A stretch of 64,000 nt of DNA from Planoprotostelium fungivorum (GCA_003024175.1 MDYQ01000008.1:62001-126000), one strand, 5' to 3'. Counted from the first letter of the stretch, positions 44,765 through 58,070 are shown. Numbers and translations: made by a program. The notes: generated by a model not told the origin, from the sequence alone.

Positions 44765-47700
44765 TCATGTCCGACCGTCTAATCTTCGATGATGCTCACG
44801 ATGTTCCGACAATTCATCGATGGCGATGCAGTTGTGACACAAGAGTCTCCCCTCTATTGGGTCGTACTCCAACTCGGCGCCACCAGCCGGTATGCCCATA
44901 CATCGACTGCACATGAAGCATTCAGTGTGCCACTTCCTTCCGAAGACCTCCGTCACAAACTGTCCACCATCAGCTCACCATCTCATCGAAGCATGACACA
45001 CTTTAGACGTGATGCTTCTCTGGCAAGCGATGCACTCTGGGAAGAAAGGACTGCCTGATCTGTGGTCCGATGGACTCTTGATGAGAGAACGGGGAGGTGT
45101 CTGTCATGGAGCATGAGAACGTTGCATCTGATCGTGATCACATCACCCCCACAATGAGCTCGTCCCTCTTGGCTTGTGAGATACCCAAGTTTTCGATCTC
45201 GCCGATGATCGAGTCCAGTGAGGCCAGAGTCTGCATCGTTTGATTTTCAAATCTCCCGCCAGAACTCACTTGATCTTCTTCTCTCCGTCTAGATTCCTCT
45301 ATGCTGCCGCAGGATGGACAGTAAGGCTTACGGCCTCGCATGACAGGAGATAAAGAACCTGTCAGCGTGTGAGATGGAGAAAAGTCTTGGATAAGTTCAC
45401 CGAGCGGGGCTCCACAGTTGATGCATTGTAGACAGTCGGTGTGATACCACTTTTCGTCGATGCATACACCGAGGCCGCTACCAGAGGAAATGACTTGATA
45501 GCACTTGGCACATCTGATGATCGCATCAGACACGGCAGCCAGATGATGATGTTGATGATGGTGATGATGGTGATCGTCAGAGAGAGTATTCACTTGATGT
45601 GATTGTCTGTGGCAACTAGATGCCTCGAATTCCGAGCCTGCCTCAGAGCAGCCATCACATCGCGTCGACCAGGAGATATCGGCTCCATCCTCTCTCCGTT
45701 CAATTCCTCCTTGTCTCCGTTGTCACTGGACATCTACAACGAACAATTCATTCGTGTACTTCGAGATGAAATAGTCAGAATGATAGTCTTCACCTTCTGA
45801 AATCTCTCTCTCAACAATTCTTTCTGCAGAGATGGACTTGTCACATTGTTTGCTCTCACGTTCGGACTTCCGATCTTCTCCCTCGGACTTCCGCTCTTCT
45901 CCCTCGGACTTCGGCTCTCGGGCGACAAGACCTTAGGCTGAAGTACGTCACGTGACGTCTCATCGCAACGAAACACACCGAGGCCAGCGGGTCATATTCG
46001 GACCACTGCTGTAACAGTTCGTCGAGTTGCATAGTCATCGACGTGTAAGACGATTGAGACGCTCCTCCCCACGAGTCCATCAACGATTTCGGTGGTGTTC
46101 CGTTCATCTGAAAAAGTCGTCAGGGGTGTAAAAAAGAGGGAGGGTGTGGGGATCGAAATGGAATAGAAAGTCACCTCAGGGGTTCTGGTGGAGGGGGTGG
46201 TGATGGTGATCGTTCGTGTGGGCGACTTGATGGTCGGTCTGTCGGGCACATCCATTTGGGTGACATGAGATGCAGGCTGGATGATGGGAGGTGCATCATC
46301 GATGTGATTCGTGCCGTTGGCCGGCGATGCGTGATTGATTTGTGATGCATCGTCGATGCGGGGAACATCGTGATCGCTGGTCGCATCATCCTTCACCGCT
46401 GCACCGTTGATTGATGTCACATCGTTGATGGATGTCACATCGTCGATGGGCTCAGTGTAATCGATGTATCGTACGCTGATGGGCCTCGTGAAGCTGCCCG
46501 GTGGTATGTATATACCAGGCTGTGTCGATTTGATGGGCGACACGTGATTGATGGGTGAAGTTGAATCGATGATATCTCCAGTGACAATGGTCTGCTTTCC
46601 ATCCACCACACCGCTCATCCTAGCTCGATTCTCGTCGATCAAACTCTCGTATCTGCGAATCGCATCGCTCTCCTGCTGCCTCGACTGACGTGTGGCGTCA
46701 GATGGATGACGTGGCAACGCCTTCACCTTGTACTCTTGGTAAGCCTTGGCATAGCTGGGTGACCCCAACCACCGCGAGAAGACATCGACTCTCATGGTCT
46801 CTACCACATCTTTCTCTGCCTCGTCGAATAGCTAGGAGGGGTCATCGATCTACAACGAGCCAATTTTTACCGTCTGGAAGTCTCTGGGGGTGACCATGAG
46901 GGCGGCTCTCTTCGTGTGGGGTGAATGGACACTCATTTTCTGAAGGTCTGAATGGATCGTCAGCAATTCCACGTCATCGCATGGGAGCGGAGATGATGTC
47001 TATATCGTCTACCCGTGATGATGGTGATGATGGTGATGATGGTGATGATGGTGATGATGGTGATGATCACGATGATCACGATGATCATGATGAGACGATG
47101 ATGATCATCAGACTCACTCAATATAACTTGCGTCGATTGTTTCTTGGGCATCAATAGTGACTCCATCTGAATGGATCCCCTCACCGTTGCGAATGGATTA
47201 TTCTCATTCTCCACGGCTAAGACAGTGTAGATGTCTCTCAACTTCCTCCGTACTTTATGGAATATGTGCGAGGGAAGGTTAATCGCAATACTGGAGATGT
47301 GAGCGTTGTAGATGGAAGAGTGACGCGTTGTAGATCACCTGGCCTCAGGGTCGAAAAACGTGAAGTAGATTCGACTGCAGATTTCCATCAATTCGATCCT
47401 GTCCTTTTCCATCTGTTCTGTGAAATTTCAGATGAATTTTCGAGTCACGTGATCACCTTCTGATAAGGTCACGGAATTTTCCACGAAGAATCTCATGGAC
47501 TTGTACCGTTGTACTTCCTCCCAGAAGAGAAGGTTCTCCAGTGCTTGATTTTCTATGAGGTACATCCGGTAGTACACGAGGAGGCATGGATCTCTGAGGA
47601 CCTTAGCTATGGGTATGGCCTCTGGTTTCTAGAGATAATTCAGCGACGAGCGGCACCATGACGATCTTGATCGTGATCGTGATCGATCGGGTTGATGGTG

Positions 47701-50035
47701 ATCATGATGGTGAATGTGGGGCAAGATAGTGGAACAGAAAAAAGAAGGCGAGTGTCTATAAGAATCCAAGTGATGATGATGATCATCACCTGTATGGACT
47801 TGAAGATGATCTCGACGATGATGTCAGGCGGAAGCTTCCTATCCAAAGGAAGATCCAAATCAGCCGTAGTGAGAAAGACTGATATGGTATTGCCAATGGT
47901 CACTGGATACTGCGGCACGACGGTATTGATCGTGTGTCGTAACTCCTGATGTCATCAGCGAGACGTATAAACCATTCCAATTCGACCTTCATTCCATCCG
48001 AATATTGTTCCGTGGGTGGGTTATCGAAAAAGAAGGTATTGAAACTGCACCGAAACAGAACCTGCAGAAAAGAACGTGAGAAAAAAAACAAAAAAAAAGA
48101 GGGGCTCTGTCGGGAATCGAACCCGAGGCACTACCACCCTAAGGTAGTATTTTACCACTGAACTACAGAGCCAGTTGTTTGTCGGAAGATGAAATGTGAG
48201 GGGGACTCACATTCTCGTACGAGCTGTCAAAGAATTCGACCAGCATGTCTCCGCTGACTAACGAGTCGTTGCAGTTGAATACGAGAGGTTCTAAGGCTTT
48301 CCCGGCACCTTGACTTTGTCAGCCTCCTCTTCTTCATCGTGTGCATGGCTCACTCGGATCGATGTGGACGTTGTCGATCATGTCTTGATACGGGACGGAG
48401 AAGAAGAGAGTTCGATTCAATCTAGATACACAGAACCACACCGACCTCCCCTGGTTGACTTCTGAAGAGGTGGGGGGTGTGATGGTGCTGGTGGTCGTCA
48501 CGCTGTGTATCGTCCTGCTGGATTCTGGCGTTGTAGATTGACGATGATGGGCCACGTGAAGCGCAGTTTCGATGCTGAAGCCCGTAGAGGGTATGAGATT
48601 GGGCGACATCTGTGGCGCTCAGATGGAGGATTTGAAATTCAAATCACCGTTACGGCTTTCCTCTTGTCTTTCGATATCCTGCGGCTGGGGTGAGAGAATT
48701 CTGAGAGGTTTTAATTTCTGAGAATTTGACAACGAGTCACCTTTCTTGACGGTATCGGTACGACTCTCTACGATTGTGTCCTGCGAGAGAATAAAATACA
48801 GAATAAACGATTTTCAAGTATACGATGTACACTCACGTTTGCATTCATAGTCGCCAGGAAGGGAAGGGCAGACACTCTTATCTCCTACTCTTCTTTGAAT
48901 CTTCTGTGAAATCTCGTGGAATTTCACCTGCAGTCTGTACGTCTTCGGATGATCAAAGATGGAAGCCACCAGCTTGTCATTCTTCTCATCGTCAAGGAGT
49001 TGTAGATAGTGATTAAAATAGGTTAAATATCTCCTGTAAGAGGGGGATAGTGAGACTAATCTGCTGTGACGTCAGCCACGAAGAAATATCGGTGAATTTT
49101 ATCTCCGTCTCATGTGTACAGAATCACAAACGTGATGAGAAGTGATGAAGGCGATGATGATGGTGACTCTGATAACGAAGGTCACCCAGAGTGCTGTGAT
49201 TTGTCTTGGTCGCTGAGATATCGATTCTGAAAGACTTGTATGGCGCTGTCCACGTCTGCTGCCCTCTTACTGGCGAGTAAGTGACAGCATGCCATCAACA
49301 TCGATCGCTGTTCGAGTCATCTCGGGAGATGATCGATGTCTGACAACTCACGGTACCATCTGTGCAATGGATGACTGCATGAATGATCAGATGTGTTCGG
49401 TTGATTAAAGATAAGGTGTTCACCTGCATATTTCCCTGGCTCGGCTGTCCAATCACCCTACGCATGCATGTGAGATCATTCGATGATATCCAATTCGTCT
49501 CACAATGTCTTGCACGAAAGAAGCGATGGCTTCGAAAGAAGGTGGGTTCGTGTTCAAGTCGAATCCATGCTCAGAGACTTCAACGAATCAGAACGCATGC
49601 GACGACGTCAAGTTACCTCTTCCATGGAAGATGGCGGGATCGTATCGGTATTCTGTGGCACTAACATCATTTAGAGGGGTGGATTATTGCGCCTGACATT
49701 ACCAGTTGTAAATGCGATAGTCATCCTTTGAAACTGAATCCAACTGTTTCTGAAGAGAAATTATTGGTCCATTAGGTCTTCCAGGGTTTCTGTCGCCCGA
49801 ATCTTCCGTCTAACAAATGTCGGTCAATCATTACCAAACATCAGCCGAACCTGAACAAACTCCTCGCTTGGGATCGAGAAGAACAACAATGAGTCGGTCA
49901 CATCTGAAGAGGTCAATATATCATTGAGACATGCATCTCACAGAAGCAGTCTGCCACGAGCTGAACTTTGTTCTTCGTAAAAGACAATTGCGATCTTTTT
50001 CTCTTACGAGGAAGCATCTTTCGAAAGAGGTCCAT
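44765..50035 (-). CDS. PTEN-like phosphatase domain + C2 + RGS + two LIM domains (novel fusion)
   Basis: A signalling protein of about 1,100-1,200 residues in some 25 exons. The N-terminus (MDLFRKMLPRKRKRSQLSFT) leads to a PTEN/tensin-like phosphatase fold: YVTDSLLFFSIPSEEF, DDYRIYNCATEYRYDPAIFHGRV split by an intron, NTNPPSFEAIASFVQDI, then the P-loop region KYAVIHCTDGTRSMLMACCH and SPSYRRYLTYFNHYLQ. The P-loop is C-x4-R, one residue short of the normal C-x5-R. A tensin-type C2 follows: LVFNCNDSLVSGDMLVEFF, VLFRCSFNTFFF. Then an RGS domain (VYYRMYLIENQALENLLFWE, EICSRIYFTFFDPEA, INLPSHIFHKVRRKL, LFDEAEKDVVETMRVDVFSR), an Asp/Ile-rich linker, and two LIM domains (CAKC...WYHTDCLQCINC...CPSC; CIAC...WHTECFMCSRC...CHNC). 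A tRNA-Pro gene sits in one intron. Frames join at each checked site; the whole needs transcript proof. Confidence 0.8.
47017..47100. repeat. (GATGATGGT)n simple repeat
   Basis: Tandem GATGGTGATGAT units grading into ATGATCACG units, in an intron of the PTEN-C2-RGS-LIM gene. Confidence 0.88.
48102..48172 (-). tRNA. tRNA-Pro (AGG), nested in an intron
   Basis: Minus strand, 71 nt. Acceptor GGCTCTG/CAGAGCC, anticodon stem CTACC/GGTAG with loop TTAGGGT (AGG), T arm CGGG-TTCGATT-CCCG, discriminator C. The D stem is weak (GTTC against AAAT). A long T run follows (A9 and A8 on the + strand at about 48081-48099), serving as pol III terminator. The gene lies in the intron (about 48063-48208) between the ...SSYEN and VLFRC... 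exons of the PTEN-C2-RGS-LIM gene, in the same orientation. No intron of its own. Confidence 0.93.
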
Positions 50036-50214
50036 GTTTGCCCTGATGCTCTGTCAATCAAATTCCGCGTACACTGGCTCGGTGTAGATGTTCAACCTGT
50101 TATATTTGGCGCAAGCAAAGACGGACGGGTACAGGCTGACGATGCTCCTCTGTAAGCATCGACAGAACTCACTGACACATCTATAACTGCGAATCGTAAC
50201 GGTCGCTCGTCGAG

Positions 50215-53200
50215 ATGTCTGATGATCCAGAAAAGTTAATTGGATATTGGGAGGCTGAGACAAACTTATTTGGAGTTAAGGTAAATAGTCTAGGATGGTG
50301 TTCTAAATCAGTTGATGCATGATTCTGATGTGATACCATCAGGTTCCATTTTATATTTATATTTCAGAGAGAAGAGACAGAGGATATATCGGGGTGATAC
50401 AATGGAGTTCAATTGGAGATGGACAGACGAAGATCAGAGGCGTGATCGATGAAGACATTATGAAGTGGGAGGAGTTCATGTTGATCAAAGGAGATCCTTC
50501 TCGTATCGCTATTCCCACTCAATATGTTGGAAAATTACTGGGTAGGACGATCAACGGACGAATGAGGTGACGCGCCTTCGTCTTCTAAGCAGTGAACAAA
50601 AATTGAATCCTCTCACAGGAGCCCAGCTGGTACTCAATCCACCTTCACCGCCACCAAAATGAAAGAGGAGAGTGACGATGCATCGACTGAAGATGCAAGC
50701 GAGGAGAACAGTGTGTCTTCTGACGCCGATTCCAATTCAGAATACTCGAGCTCATCGGACGACGATGACAACGATTACATCGCAGATGATCCTTTCATCC
50801 AAGGTGAAGACAACACTGTCGTTTCGGTTTTATTCGTCGTCTCAAATGTTTCATCAGCCCAAGATGAGGCTCTCGCAGAGGCCATCGCAAATGGGGAAGA
50901 GGACTCGAATTACGATGATGTGTTGTCTGAAGCCCACGAGACATACGACGAGAGAGAGGCGAGAGAATTAGAGGAGATCTATGCGGAAGAAGCCGAACAG
51001 ATGTTGATGCAAGCTGAAGAGGCAGAGCAAAGGGCAGCACAGTCACGAGCACAGATGAGAGAAAATTTTGAACAGAGACAGAGGGAGAAAGAAGCAGTGG
51101 CCGAGAGAAAGGTGAGACACAACGTGATGAAGTCAGAGACATCTGATGAGCCATTAGAAAGAGGAAGAACTGCAATGGGCTAGACAAGAGGAAGAGATGC
51201 AGAGAGAAAAATTAGAGAAACAGAAGGTGATAAACATCTTAATATTCCAGCTGATTCAACCAGACCCACGCTATTGAGATGGCAGCAGAGAAGGAGAAGG
51301 TTTGGATGGCTTCCGAAGAGGAGAGAATCAAGAAGGAAGAAGAAGAATCTGTTGCAGCAGAAAAGAGAAGAAGAGTCGAACAGACCAAAGAGAGGATCCG
51401 ACGAGAAGTCGCAGATGCATACCGTCAGGTGGCCGTCATCACCATCACGATCTCGTTTCATCATCACCTCCATCCACATTCTTAAATATCGCAGGCCAAA
51501 GAAGAGAGTCTCGTCCCAATCGGAGAATCAACTTCCCCTCGTCCCCCCTCAGAAGCCAAGTTGACCAATCGCACCGTCAGCACACGAGACATCATGAGCA
51601 TCGTCAACGACTTGCCTCCTACCACGCCCCTCTCCCGCAGAAGTCTCATCCGTCGCTCTCTATCACAGATAGATATCAAGAGGAAGAGAAGTGCAGGACC
51701 CACGAGGGGAGATGTGACGTCACGTGACGATGACCAGAAAGACTCCACACATTCTCCATCACCCGTGGAGACAGATGCAAGTGGAACACGACCGGAGGGA
51801 GAAAAGAAGATCGGGCCACCGAGAAGTTTGAGCAGGAGGGGATCGAACATCAGCGTGGCGAGTCGGAGATCATTGGTCAGACCTGCAGACGCTGAGTCTT
51901 CACCGATTCAGCCTCCTAGCGAGGAATATCCTGGAGAAATGGATAGCGAGGATCGCCTGCCTGAGACACACGAGAATATGGGACAATTATCCCACCGTAG
52001 CTCCACCTCCCAGATAGCGAATCCAGAAGAGAATAACTCAGACTTGATGGTAGTGGAGGAAAATGTAGATACCCACGAACGTGAAGATACACCCAAGTCA
52101 AATACATCGGCACCAAATCCACTAAGGAATTCAACATCCTCGTTACGATCAGCGGCGTCTGTCAGGTCTACAACATCAAACAAGTCCACGACATCAATTA
52201 AATCAGCCGCTTCAGTCAGATCGGCCGCATCCATCCGATCGGCTACCTCTGTCAAATCGTCCACTTCAGTCAAATCAACCTATTCCATCAAATCAGCTGT
52301 CTCTGTCACATCTACATCGTCGATGAGATCGCACACATCACAGATGTCGAGAAGAAGCCAACATTCGATCAAATTGCAGAGGTGAAATGGAATCGATGTA
52401 AAAAATTGAAATGAGATAGATCCACTGGAGATATGCAAAAGTCAGAGAGGGAGGAAGAGAATGATGATATCGGAGAGTGGACCGTACCCGACGAACATCA
52501 CGAAGACATGGACAGCGGAGATCTGGATGAAAACAAAGATGCTCCTCTATCTGACATTCCCCACCTAGAGGTGACCATCAAATGTATATCCCACCGTCTC
52601 ACCATCTGCAGATCACTGAAGATCCAAGAGATCCCTCCCAAGATTCGAACGAAGAGATGACATCTAAACAGGCCGTCAGGTTCGCCGATGAATTAGAAGC
52701 GGGCCCGACACCCACGATAGACATGGACCTCATGTCATCACGCAGCAGCCTCAAGAGTAGCCTCTCACAGAGAGTAAATCATTCAACTATCTTCTCATCT
52801 CACGATTCGCAGCGTCCCGGTTCACGGCAGAGTGCAAAGCAGAATTTCTCCAGGAATGGCAGTCCCAATGGATCTGAACGGCGTCCCTTCAGTCAGCACA
52901 GCTCCAGATCGGTTCCCAGGCCGGGCAGTGTGGGTAGGAAGAGTAACAGCCGACCCGCCAGCCGAGCGAGTGCTAGCGGTGTTCCATCAGGTCTAAGACG
53001 CGCCAACGATCTATACCAGGTGAGATATTTTATACTGTGAGGAGGAAAATGCTGAAAAGAGTCAGGCAGAGGAAGAAGATTTGGACGAACACGATTCGAG
53101 TGGAGATGAAGCAGATGTATCTAGAGAGGATGAGATCAGAAGGGCTCTGGTTGCATCTATCATGGAAAACGCAGGTCAGATCATTACAATGTTCTTCACG

Positions 53201-56200
53201 TCATTACAAGTGCTGAATAGAAACAGATACTGAGATGCAATTGGAGATGAAGATATTGGCAGAACAAGAATTAGCCATCCAAGAAGCTCTGTTGGAGCAA
53301 CAGCGTCTGAGAGAAGAGCACGAGGTGAGAGGGTCTCGATGAACTGGATGAATCTCATCCGTGTAGAACGAAGAGGAGAGTGTCAATCCGGCTTCTGTCA
53401 TCACGGACGAAGATCGAGCGAATCGTCTTCGAATCATGAAGTTACGGAAACCACAGAAGAAGAAAGTTGACCACGAACCAATACGCACCATAGAAGTTCG
53501 TGCCGTGGACAAAGTAGTGAGGAGGTGAAGTCGATTGAACGTCAAGATGATGCGACTGATGTTCTCGATTAGAATGGAGAACGATAGGGAAGAAGCAGAA
53601 ATCGCCGAACAAGAGAGGATCGTCGAAGAAATTCTGAGAAGGAAGAAGAGGGAGAAGAAGGAGAGAAAGAGATTGGAAACGCAGAATCAGACGCCTCTGC
53701 GAAGTAATTTGAAGGTGAAACGATGGTGGATGAAGCGTGGTGACACAAGCACAGTCACGTGGTGATGAGTCGGGCCATAAGAAGAACGTCACGTTTTCAG
53801 ATCGATTGGAGGAAGAAGGAAGAAAGAAGAAGAGAGTGCAGATCTTAGAAGCTCCTCCCCGTACGGCCTCGCGACAGGGAGAGCGTCCAGAACTAGAACT
53901 CATCCCAGGTGAGTGTCACGATCGATTGTGGCGATTGATTTTCATTCAGATGCTGAATTGAGAGCACCTCAATTGATGACGAAAAACGTCTCACAACCTG
54001 CACTCCTCTCTCACAAAGCTTCTTCCATTCCATCTCATCTACCTCACATCCGTTCGGAGAGTGATGACAATGAAGGTGACATACTCATTTCTATTGTGAA
54101 TTTACCTCACATCGACACAGAAAAGGGTCACAAGAACCAACAACGCCAGAACTTATCTCGCCGACCTCGAGCGAATTCCAATTCGGATAAGAAATTTGCC
54201 AACTCCGTGTACCTCCAAAAACTACCGGACGGTCCAGCCACGCGCGAGCTGGCCGCCCCAAAGGTCGTGCAAGCGAAGGCCACCGAAGAGCAGCTGAACT
54301 TGATCTCTGAAGAGATCGAGTTGAGATGCATCCGTGGAGAAGATGATCTCGTGGAAGACATGGAAATGAGAAGGAAGAAGAGGATGCTGCAAGACAAGAA
54401 GAGGATGTATGAGAGGGCGGCGGAGGCGGAGGCAGAAGCTGAGAGACTGAAGACGGAATTGGCGTCGAGAGTCAGAGCCAGGTTGGCCGAGAGAGCGAAG
54501 AAGAGAGAAGAAGAAGAGAAGGTGGTGAAGAAAGTCAGAGAAGAGGAAGAAGAAGCGAGACAGAAGGAGGTGATGATGACAAAAGTGAGATTTGCTTAAC
54601 GTGAGAAAAGGTTGTGATGAAGTTGGTGATGAGGAAGAGAGAAAACCAACTGGCCAAAGTCAGGCAAGCAGAGATGAAGAAAGAAACGGCCAGTATCTTG
54701 GAGAATCAAGTGAGAGTTAGTTCGAGGATTTGAGTTGACATCGAATTAGGTGGTGCACGAGATGATCGCGAAAGAGAGGGAAGACCAGATCGCTAAGGAG
54801 AGAGAACAGTACCGTATCATCCTCGCCGAACGAAACAGAAAGATGCAGGAGGAGCGTGATATTGCCAAAAAGTTGGCAGATCAGAAGGCTAACGAGGCCA
54901 TCGTGAGTTCTTCTATTCTCCCTCGTTTTAACAACTTCTAGGCTCGAAAGAATCAAGAAGTCGAGCGGAGGAAGAAAGAGGCTGAGATGCAAAGGGAAGT
55001 CACCAATCGTCTAAAAGAAGAGAGGCTTCAGATGGCTAGGCACAATCGAATGGCTCAGATCGAAGAGAATTATCTGAAGCAAGAGGATCGAAACAGGTGA
55101 GAGATTATGGTTTTCATCAAACTGCACTCGATGACATTGAGATAGGGTGGATAACGAAGCGGATGCTGCGAGAGAATCTTTGCATATGAAGATTCAAGAC
55201 AGAGCAGACAAACTGAAACAAAAGAAAGCGGAGGAGAAGAAACTGGTAAGTGTTACTCTGCGACGCACGGTGACTGACGTTAAAATGACAGCAACAAGAG
55301 GTCAAGGACATCAAAGAACAAGAGAGGAAGGAACGGATTCAGAGACAGAAAGAAGATGATGCACTGCGAAGAGCCGAATTGAACGAGAGGAAACGTCGCA
55401 GAGAACAGCACGCTGAAGCTGCAAAGAGAGCGAAAGAAGAAGAATTGCTTGCCATGGAGAAGGCTAGAATTGATAAGGTTATATGTTGTACCTTCACCAT
55501 GACGCTGACTCGTGAAATCAGGAACAACAGAGAGCGGAAGCCGAGCGACAATTGCAAAAGATGATCGCTCAAGAGATTCAGTACAAATGGATGAGAGCAA
55601 GAGAAGAAGCAGAAGAGGATGAGAGGCTGAGGAAGCTGCAGATCGAAGAGAGTCTGGCCCAGACGACCGATTCGGTGAGACATGATGAGCATCGCGATCT
55701 GATCGATCGGGCAGGATGAAGAGACGCACAAGGTTGCGATCGATCCAGAAGAGGAACAATTGACGGAAGCTGCGAGGTGAATGAAGATATGCATTACATC
55801 AAGTGTGACCGTCTTCACAGAGCGAGGAGAGACAGAGCCGCCAGGAGAGAATGGCTGAGAAGGGAAACGGAAAGGAAAGTGAAGGAAAACTTTGAAGCGC
55901 AGCAGAAGAAGGAAGAAGAAGAGAGGAGACAGAGGATCGAGAGAGAAGAGAGTATTCGAAGGAGGCTGACCCATCTGGACTTTGAGATCAATCGGATGGT
56001 GATCGACTGATCATCAGAGCACGGCTGATCGCAGATGATCAGGAGTCCGAGAGGATTGCAAAGATGATCGCGAAGAAGAGAGCCGTGAGGGAGCAGAAAC
56101 AGGAGAAGAAGCGAGAGGAGAGAGTTGCAAGACCCACTTCTTCGTCTGCCTTCATCGATGCTTCGTACGATCAGGCAACGGAAGATCCTCCAGAATATCG

Positions 56201-58070
56201 AAAGGCAGAGACTGAAAAGACCAGCAGTAGTACGAGGTGATGCACCTACCATACAGTCATCAATCATGTCATCCACGGTCACCACCACCGAATTATGACT
56301 CACTTCTCGTAGGTCTTCCACTCCCAAATTGTATTCGGCCAGAGATAGTGGTACAGAAAGTTCACACAGCTCACGAGACCCCACATATGTCGATGAAGAT
56401 AACGAGTCAACCCGAGCCGACAGAGGAAAAGAGTTACCACCTCTCAACGACGCTTCCATGGCTCTCTTTGCCAGGTATCTACTTCATCATCACCACGATC
56501 CACCATCCTCTTACTCACAAACAGGAGCAAACGTTTAGAGATGCAGAACGGCCGGAGCACGTCCTTCCCCGGTGTATCGACTCGACAACAACTGAATCGA
56601 TTGTTTCAGAGACACACCGAACAATTTCCCGCGGAAAATCGAAAAATTCCCACCACGGCTCCACTGCCCAGTCTGGGTGGAGAGATCAGATTTGCCAGCA
56701 TCCGACAAGCACAAGCAGACGCCGCGTTCAGAGATGCCATCACTTCTCCGTGAGTTCATTGTACCTCCTCATCTGGCAGCTGACGATCTCGTGAATAGTC
56801 CTGGAGAGAGAAGTGAAGCAGACATCGACGCGATGTACAAGATCATCAAGGATCTCAATGCTTTCGCCGAGTTCGATTCCGAATTCAAATTGAGGGAGAT
56901 CTGCAAAGTGTTAAAGTACACAGAGTGTCAGCCCAACTCTTACGGTGAGACACTACAGTTTCTCCTCGTGCTGACGAAAGAAAGTCGTGCACGCAGGCAG
57001 TCCACTGACGTGCTGGTACGTGGTATATCGAGGCACAGTCCTCATGTCTCTACCCAAAGATGAATCAGATGACAATAATTTCGCTCCTGACAAATCCATT
57101 TATTACACCGTTAAGCCTGGAGATTCCTTTGGACAAAATTCTCTCAAGAATCGCTCGGGTGAACCTTTTTGCAAGTTTTACGATTTCATATGTGACCGAT
57201 GTTTCAGACTCTTCTGCCACACTGTGGACGCCTGAAGCAGCCAAATTGATCTACGTGGAAACGGCCGATTACGATCGACTGTTGCGACACAACCACACCA
57301 TCATATCTGACCAATTCTTCTCCTTCTTCAAGTCTCATCAACTCTTCTCTGCTGTCCCTGAGAGTGGACTGAGACATCTGTGCGACGGAGTTCACTACCG
57401 CAAGTATGTCGGAAAGGTGAATTCTCGTGGAAACTTCGATGGAACCTCACCGTGTACATAGGATCAGATCACAAGGGCTGGTGTCGAGCCTGATGAGATC
57501 TTCTTCGTGAAGAAAGGTGAATGTAGAGCGTCAAAGCAAATTGACCTGGGCGTGAGGAAACTGTGGGTCAAGGTGAGTTAACGTCGTGACTCCAGCCATC
57601 TCCAATAGAGAGAACGATTCACGGTGTAAGGTTATGCACATCCAGAAGGATTCTATCTTTGGTGAGACAGCTCTCTTAGAGCAGCGGGATCGCTCCGTGT
57701 CCGTCACAGTCACGTCCAACCACGCAGAAGTGTACGCACTATCCGTGATTGAATTTCAAAAATACATCTCTCTCGCAGAGCTGAGAGGTCTGAGACAGTG
57801 GGTCATGGACAAGTGAGTGATGGAGTGGAAGACCCTACTGAACGAGAGGAGGTACCCCTCGAATCCAGAATTGGTCAATCTGTACCTGGAGAAGCAAGAG
57901 AAGGAGAGGTGGAACAAGTATAAGGAGAGGCTGATGACGAGTCTGAGACAAGACATGCACATGCAGAAGGCTAAATTGAGGAATAACGGAGAAGTAAGAG
58001 TATATGTTTGTGATCGCGCTCACCTGTTAAGGTACCCATGAGAGAACTTTCCAAGTTGAAGCTGAAGTGA
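50215..58070 (+). CDS. Giant coiled-coil protein with cyclic-nucleotide-binding domains
   Basis: Read as one gene of about 7.9 kb with more than 25 exons and roughly 2,000 residues. The N-terminal 100 residues form a beta-rich module (YIGVIQWSSIGDGQTKIRGV, PTQYVGKLLGRTINGRM) that joins, using donor GTGACG at about 50569, to an acidic Ser/Asp stretch and long Glu/Arg/Lys coiled coils. A Ser-rich region at 52130-52340 has about ten hexapeptide repeats of S-x-[KR]-S-[TA]-x type. More coiled coil follows (54300-56200). Two cNMP-binding folds are near the end: the first has YTVKPGDSFGQNSL and lacks the usual Arg, while the second has KDSIFGETALLEQRDRSVSV, a canonical phosphate-binding cassette. 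A basic tail ends LSKLKLK. No kinase or channel is attached, so it may be a scaffold that senses cAMP or cGMP. Splitting into two or three genes is possible. Confidence 0.72.
52140..52340 (+). repeat. Coding hexapeptide repeat region
   Basis: About ten copies of an 18-bp coding unit giving SxxSVKS/SxxSIRS, with only Ser/Thr/Ala/Tyr and Arg/Lys varying. It is similar to phosphorylated Ser-Arg/Ser-Lys arrays. The codons differ between copies, so the unit is not a recent expansion. Confidence 0.8.

Noticed and set aside
50658-50661. ATGA stop-start overlap suggesting a bacterial-type two-gene arrangement
   Set aside because: A better donor at about 50569 joins both parts in one frame; the genes around are clearly eukaryotic and spliced.
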